Source: Rhodobiaceae bacterium | GTDB taxonomy: Bacteria; Pseudomonadota; Alphaproteobacteria; Parvibaculales; Parvibaculaceae | Direction: 5' to 3' | DNA length: 9,606 nucleotides | NCBI GenBank assembly: GCA_002746275.1 | Contig: NVWR01000002.1 | Location: 269,074-278,679 of the forward strand | Shown here: positions 6,184-9,606 of the stretch, one piece after another | Layout of the letters: the number at the start of each line of letters is the position of its first letter | How positions within the stretch are numbered: the stretch's first letter is position 1 | Notes under the pieces: generated by a model | The model's input: only the letters and a program-made list of their open reading frames with translations | Told to the model about the DNA's origin: nothing | Databases searched by the model: none | Position numbers and translations under genes: made by a program

Positions 6184-6470
6184 GGGATGGGTCAGTCGTC
6201 AGAGGGTTTCAACAGCGATTCGTCAATTTCTCGCCCATTCTCGGGCAAAACCCAGGCAGAACAAGAAACAAAGCCCCCAAAACAGCTCTAAGAGGTCCCA
6301 AAACAGGGCCACAGAGCGCCACAGGTGGTGCGACTTTTATACGGGTTGCGGCGGGCTGGCGGAAGCGGGTAATCTCCGCGCCAACCAGCGGGTGGGGGCC
6401 TTTCGCAGGACCCTTTCCCGTATATCAATACCAGACCATCAAAGACCCTAGGACCGGAGCCGCTTTATCC
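6184..6470. other. Divergent intergenic region between kdsB and the cytochrome c gene
   Basis: This 287-base stretch must hold the promoters of both neighbours. No box pair close to the sigma-70 consensus was found; TTGCGG (6346-6351) with TAATCT (6370-6375), 18 bases apart, is the best plus-strand candidate and is weak. It contains two exact copies of CCCAAAACAG spaced 21 bases apart. The cytochrome frame is open through the whole stretch, but nothing in that extension looks like protein of the family. Confidence 0.5.
6276..6306 (+). repeat. Two CCCAAAACAG direct repeats, 21 bases apart
   Basis: The decamer CCCAAAACAG occurs at 6276-6285 and again at 6297-6306. The 21-base period equals two helical turns, the spacing expected for a protein binding two sites on one face of DNA. 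The function is unknown and the match could be chance. Confidence 0.4.
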
Positions 6471-7058
6471 ATGGATAGTTTCGAAATTAACAAGATTGCA
6501 GGCGCATTCCTGTTCTCCCTGCTGCTCATTCTGGGCGTGCAGAACCTGGCTTCGATCCTTTACGACACTGACGAGGCAAACCCTCTCTCCTATCCGATCG
6601 AAATGGCAAGCCATGATGCTGATGCACATGGTGACGGCGACGCGGTGGTAGAGGCCGGTCCAACCCTGGCACAGTTGCTGGCAACCGCTGATATTACCAA
6701 GGGCGCAAAAGTTGCCAAAAAATGTGCGGCCTGCCACACGTTTGATGATGGCGGCGCAAACAAAATCGGCCCGAACCTGTTCGGTATTGTCGGACGCCAA
6801 ACCGCGCAGGTTGCCGGGTTCAATTATTCCAGCCCTATGTCGGCACTCGGTGGCAATTGGGGTTTTGAGGAGCTCAATGCCTTCCTTGAAAAGCCAAGCG
6901 CCTATGTGTCCAGAACAGCAATGTCCTTTGCAGGCCTGCGCAAACCCGGTGACCGGGCCAACATTCTGGCTTACTTGAATTCGCTGGGCTCCAATGTGGC
7001 TCTGCCTGCTGTTGAGATACCTGCGGCACCTGCTGTTGAGGCCCCTGCTGCGGAATAA
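6471..7058 (+). CDS. cycM: Membrane-anchored class I cytochrome c (CycM-like)
   Basis: A c-type cytochrome that probably carries electrons from the cytochrome bc1 complex to a terminal oxidase at the periplasmic face of the inner membrane. The 195-residue product starts MDSFEINKIAG and has one uncleaved membrane helix (about residues 9-30). A His/Asp/Gly-rich linker follows, then a mitochondrial-type heme domain. Heme is attached at CAACH (C85, C88, H89); the sixth ligand is most likely M151 in TAMSFAGLRKPGDR, equivalent to TKMIFAG of mitochondrial cytochrome c. The C-terminus has a duplicated PAVE-x-PAA repeat. The ATG at 6471 has GGAG 11 bases upstream and matches the conserved family N-terminus, although the frame is open upstream. 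The gene is followed by a strong terminator, so it is probably monocistronic. The cytochrome family is certain; the exact CycM assignment is inferred from anchor and context. Confidence 0.93.
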   Translation: MDSFEINKIAGAFLFSLLLILGVQNLASILYDTDEANPLSYPIEMASHDADAHGDGDAVVEAGPTLAQLLATADITKGAKVAKKCAACHTFDDGGANKIGPNLFGIVGRQTAQVAGFNYSSPMSALGGNWGFEELNAFLEKPSAYVSRTAMSFAGLRKPGDRANILAYLNSLGSNVALPAVEIPAAPAVEAPAAE

Positions 7059-7090
7059 AGTTCCGACGTTAGACATTAAAGTTTTGTAAG

Positions 7091-7120
7091 AGGCGTCTGG
7101 CACCAGCCCGGCGCCTTTTT
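7091..7120 (+). terminator. Intrinsic terminator of the cytochrome c gene
   Basis: AGGCGTCTGG (7091-7100) pairs with CCCGGCGCCT (7107-7116), with one G-T wobble and one mismatch, across a CACCAG loop. A run of five T (7116-7120) follows directly. It lies 32 bases after the TAA. Confidence 0.85.
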
Positions 7121-7131
7121 CATGCGTGTGT

Positions 7132-7161
7132 TTGGCACTTTCTCCCCAAACGCTTTAGGCT
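7132..7161 (+). promoter_or_regulatory. Weak candidate promoter for the yejA-type operon
   Basis: TTGGCA (7132-7137) and TAGGCT (7156-7161) are separated by 18 bases in the 115-base gap after the terminator. The -35 is good but the -10 matches the consensus at only three positions, so this is tentative. A promoter should exist here because the upstream gene is terminated. Confidence 0.25.
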
Positions 7162-7235
7162 GGCTCTCAGTCTGGCCACAATTCTCCCGTCGAATGGTGG
7201 CCTCAAGATCGTAACCGCGTGGGAGGTGTCTGGTA

Positions 7236-9092
7236 GTGTCCAAGAAACAAAAGGGGATGGTGCAGCGAGCTGCAATTGCGCTGCTTGGCTTCCTGATCAG
7301 TGCAAGCCCTCTTGTCGGTGCGAGCCCTGCGCTTGCCGACGAAGAGCTTCACGGTCTCACGCTTTTTGGTTCTCTCAAATATCCAGTGGGCTTCGAGCAG
7401 TTTGACTATGTGAACCCGGATGCACCCAAAGGTGGCACGCTTCGCTACGCATCGATTGGCAGCTTTGACAATCTCAACCCTTTCATCGTTAAAGGTCGGG
7501 CCGCCGCTGGAACCAGCACTTTCATATATGACACATTGCTCGTCTCCTCCTCTGATGAGGCAGCAAGCGAATATGGTCTGCTGGCCGAAAGCGTTTCGCA
7601 TCCAGACGACTACTCCTCGGTTACTTTTACTCTGCGCCCCGCGGCGCACTGGCACGACGGGGAGCGGATAACCCCGGAAGATGTGATCTGGAGTTTTGAA
7701 ACCCTGACCGCAAATATGCCGTTCTACAATGCCTATTACGCTGACGTGGACAGCGTGGAAAAACTCTCGCCCCTCCAGGTCCGATTTAACTTTGCGATCT
7801 CGGGCAACAGGGAACTGCCCTACATCGTGGGCGAAATGCCGATCCTTCCCAAACACTATTGGGCAGACCGCGATTTCACCGCGACAACACTGGAACCTCC
7901 ACTCGGCAGCGGTCCTTACCGTATCTCTGCAGTCGACGTGCCCCGTTCCGTGACCTATGAGCGAGTGTCTGACTATTGGGGGGCGGACCTGAACGTGAAC
8001 ATCGGCGCTCACAATTTTGGCAAAATGGTTTTTGAATATTACCGCGACAGCACGGTCGCTCTTGAAGCTTTCAAGAGTGGGAAAATAGATGTTCGGCTTG
8101 AGAACTCCTCCAAGCAGTGGGCAACGGCGTATGACTTTCCGGCGTTGAATGAGGGGCGGGTGCGGCGCGCGCATCTATCAACCCTCACTCCTGAACCCAT
8201 GCAGGGCTTTGCGATGAACCTCCGCCGTGAACGGTTTGCAGACCCCCGAGTGCGCGAGGCTCTCAATCTTGCTTTCGATTTTGAATGGGCTAACAAGACG
8301 CTCTTTTACGGGCAGTATGTGCGCACCGACAGCTATTTTGATAATTCGGAACTGGCATCCAATGGCACTCCTGAAGGAGACGAACTCGCCCTGCTGGAAC
8401 CGTTCCGCGACCAACTGCCTGATGCGTTGTTCACACAGGCCTATGCAAACCCCGCAACCGACGGCAGCGGCAGCAATCGCGGCAACCTGCGTACCGCTAC
8501 TGCGTTATTGAAAGAGGCGGGCTGGGGTGTGAACGCGGACGGTATCCTCGTCAACAATGAGACAGGTGAAGCTTTCACAATCGAGTTTCTGCTTGTGTCA
8601 CCTGCATTTGAGCGGGTGGTGCAGCCCTACCTACAGGCTCTGAAAATACTTGGCATTACGGGGTCCATTCGCATTGTCGATACATCTCAATATCAAAACC
8701 GCCTCGACAATTTTGATTTTGACGCAACAATTTCCACCTTCGGGCAATCGCTTTCTCCAGGCAATGAACAACGCGAATTCTGGGGTTGCACAGCCGCAAC
8801 TCAAAAGGGCGGACGTAATATCATTGGCATTTGCGACCCGGTCGTAGAAGCGCTTATCGATGCGGTCATTCTGGCCAAAGACCGGACCTCTCTTATCACC
8901 GCGACCCACGCGCTCGACCGGGTGCTTTTGTGGCGTCACTACCTCGTCCCGCAATGGCATATTCCCTACACCCGTGCAGCCCTTTGGGAGCAGATCGAAT
9001 TTCCCGATCCGACACCGGGTTTCAATATCGGCTTTCCGTCCATCTGGTGGCACACTGCTGAGACAGCCAATATAGACGCGAGTGCAAATTGA
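7236..9092 (+). CDS. yejA: Periplasmic solute-binding protein, family 5, YejA type
   Basis: A periplasmic receptor of a peptide ABC importer. In E. coli, YejABEF takes up microcin C and oligopeptides; the ligand here is unknown. The 618-residue precursor has a basic N-terminus, a hydrophobic core and a signal peptidase I site after ALA (residue 34). The mature start shows GLTLFGSLKY, then YVNPDAPKGGTLR (58-70), followed by SFDNLNPF, ITPEDVIWSFETL and GNRELPYIVGEMPILPKHYW, all typical of YejA. The GTG at 7236 was chosen because GGGAGG lies 9 bases upstream; an ATG at 7257 would shorten the protein by 7 residues and still leave a signal peptide. It is intact, full length, and its TGA overlaps the ATG of a second paralogue by one base, indicating an operon. 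Confidence 0.9.
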   Translation: MSKKQKGMVQRAAIALLGFLISASPLVGASPALADEELHGLTLFGSLKYPVGFEQFDYVNPDAPKGGTLRYASIGSFDNLNPFIVKGRAAAGTSTFIYDTLLVSSSDEAASEYGLLAESVSHPDDYSSVTFTLRPAAHWHDGERITPEDVIWSFETLTANMPFYNAYYADVDSVEKLSPLQVRFNFAISGNRELPYIVGEMPILPKHYWADRDFTATTLEPPLGSGPYRISAVDVPRSVTYERVSDYWGADLNVNIGAHNFGKMVFEYYRDSTVALEAFKSGKIDVRLENSSKQWATAYDFPALNEGRVRRAHLSTLTPEPMQGFAMNLRRERFADPRVREALNLAFDFEWANKTLFYGQYVRTDSYFDNSELASNGTPEGDELALLEPFRDQLPDALFTQAYANPATDGSGSNRGNLRTATALLKEAGWGVNADGILVNNETGEAFTIEFLLVSPAFERVVQPYLQALKILGITGSIRIVDTSQYQNRLDNFDFDATISTFGQSLSPGNEQREFWGCTAATQKGGRNIIGICDPVVEALIDAVILAKDRTSLITATHALDRVLLWRHYLVPQWHIPYTRAALWEQIEFPDPTPGFNIGFPSIWWHTAETANIDASAN

Positions 9093-9606
9093 TGCGGGGG
9101 GTTAACACTGCCCTTGTTGCGGCCTGCCTGTCTTTTGCTATTCCGAGCTTTGCCCAAGCCGAGCCGTCGCACGGTCTGTCAATTTTTGGCGACCTTAAAT
9201 ACGACGCGGACTTTGCGCACTTCTCCTACGTCAATCCGGAGGCGCCAAAGGGCGGTACGTTTTCGCAGATTGGGCCGATCTGGATTTTCAACCAGTCACC
9301 GCTCACCTTCGACAGTCTCAACAGCTATATCCTGAAAGGGAATGGCGCGATGGGGGCGGAGCTTACCTTCGACACGCTGATGGCACGCTCCGGTGATGAA
9401 CCTGACGCCATTTATGGGCTGGTCGCCAAAACTGCTGACATATCTTCCGACGGCAACAGCGTCACGTTCGAGTTGCGTCCCGAGGCACGCTTTCACGACG
9501 GCACGCCGCTCACAGCAGAAGATGCGGCTTTCTCTTTGATGCTATTGAAAGAAGAAGGGCATCCGCTGATCGCGCTGTCCATACGAGAATTGGCGAACGC
9601 TGAAGC
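9092..9606 (+). CDS. yejA: Second YejA-type solute-binding protein, truncated by the window end
   Basis: The frame opens at the ATG 9092, which shares its A with the TGA of the preceding gene (TGATG), and has no stop up to the last base, showing 171 codons. A signal peptide with cleavage after AQA (residue 23) is followed by HGLSIFGDLKY and YVNPEAPKGGTF, paralogous to the first gene. Compared with that gene it carries an insertion of about nine residues around WIFNQSPLT before FDSLNSYILKG. FDTLMARSGDEPDAIYGL and FHDGTPLTAEDAAFS also fit the family. It belongs to a different YejA subgroup from its neighbour, so the two receptors probably differ in ligand. Permease and ATPase genes (yejB, yejE, yejF type) are expected to the right of the window. 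Confidence 0.9.
   Translation, partial: MRGVNTALVAACLSFAIPSFAQAEPSHGLSIFGDLKYDADFAHFSYVNPEAPKGGTFSQIGPIWIFNQSPLTFDSLNSYILKGNGAMGAELTFDTLMARSGDEPDAIYGLVAKTADISSDGNSVTFELRPEARFHDGTPLTAEDAAFSLMLLKEEGHPLIALSIRELANAE

Noticed and set aside
6171..6470. Extension of the cytochrome c frame by 100 codons upstream
   Set aside because: The extension lacks family similarity and would place soluble sequence before the known N-terminal anchor; the family start MDSFEINKIAG is at 6471.
7131..7147. TTGGCAC as a sigma-54 promoter -24 element
   Set aside because: The required GC of the -12 element is absent at the fixed distance; the same check fails for the similar TTTGGCACTTT at 5388-5398.
7203..8174. 323-codon minus-strand frame opposite the first yejA
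   Set aside because: Antisense to a conserved binding protein; no domain recognised and composition is that of a shadow frame.
9092..9130. Lipobox-like VAAC in the second yejA signal peptide
   Set aside because: The cysteine is at residue 12, leaving too short a hydrophobic core, and a standard signal peptidase I site (AQA) follows at residue 23.
1..9606. CRISPR arrays, tRNAs, insertion sequences, prophage or toxin-antitoxin genes
   Set aside because: No regularly spaced repeats, tRNA-like cloverleaf, transposase motif or small toxin/antitoxin pair was seen on either strand.

Overview
The window is a stretch of alphaproteobacterial chromosome, most likely from the Hyphomicrobiales (Rhizobiales) or a close relative. 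Evidence for this is the moderately high GC content, a DnaX without its zinc ligands and with the alphaproteobacterial tau C-terminal domain, a monofunctional prephenate dehydratase of alphaproteobacterial type, a membrane-anchored CycM-like cytochrome c, and tandem YejA-type binding proteins. Nearly everything is ordinary housekeeping sequence. I see no phage, insertion sequence, CRISPR array, tRNA or rRNA. The species is not identifiable by reading alone.

Left part (1-3367): a DUF2834 membrane protein, cut by the window edge, runs into a minus-strand cluster from the opposite side. Read in its own direction, the cluster is the SRP RNA gene (ffs), dnaX, ybaB/ebfC and recR. The protein genes are packed tightly: dnaX and ybaB overlap by 4 bases as GTGA, and ybaB and recR are 15 bases apart. 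They serve the DNA polymerase III clamp loader, a nucleoid protein and recombinational repair. The same RNA-gene order is known from Bacillus subtilis (scr-dnaX-yaaK-recR).

Middle part (3331-6183): nudC on the plus strand converges on pheA, with a 7-base gap and a GC-rich hairpin over both stop codons. pheA lies downstream of kdsB on the minus strand. The 122-base kdsB-pheA gap holds the most interesting structure in the window: two near-identical 30-base direct repeats with a partial inverted copy between them. The inverted copy can pair with either neighbour, giving two mutually exclusive hairpins, either an attenuator-like arrangement or a small REP-type palindromic repeat cluster.

Right part (6184-9606): a 287-base divergent intergenic region separates kdsB from a plus-strand, membrane-anchored class I cytochrome c (CycM-like), which ends in a clear intrinsic terminator. 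Next come two consecutive periplasmic family 5 solute-binding proteins of YejA type. They are joined by a TGATG stop/start overlap, and the second runs off the window. They look like the start of a yej-type peptide ABC importer operon whose permease and ATPase genes should lie to the right.

I did not find a clearly new biological system. The kdsB-pheA leader is the best candidate for follow-up.
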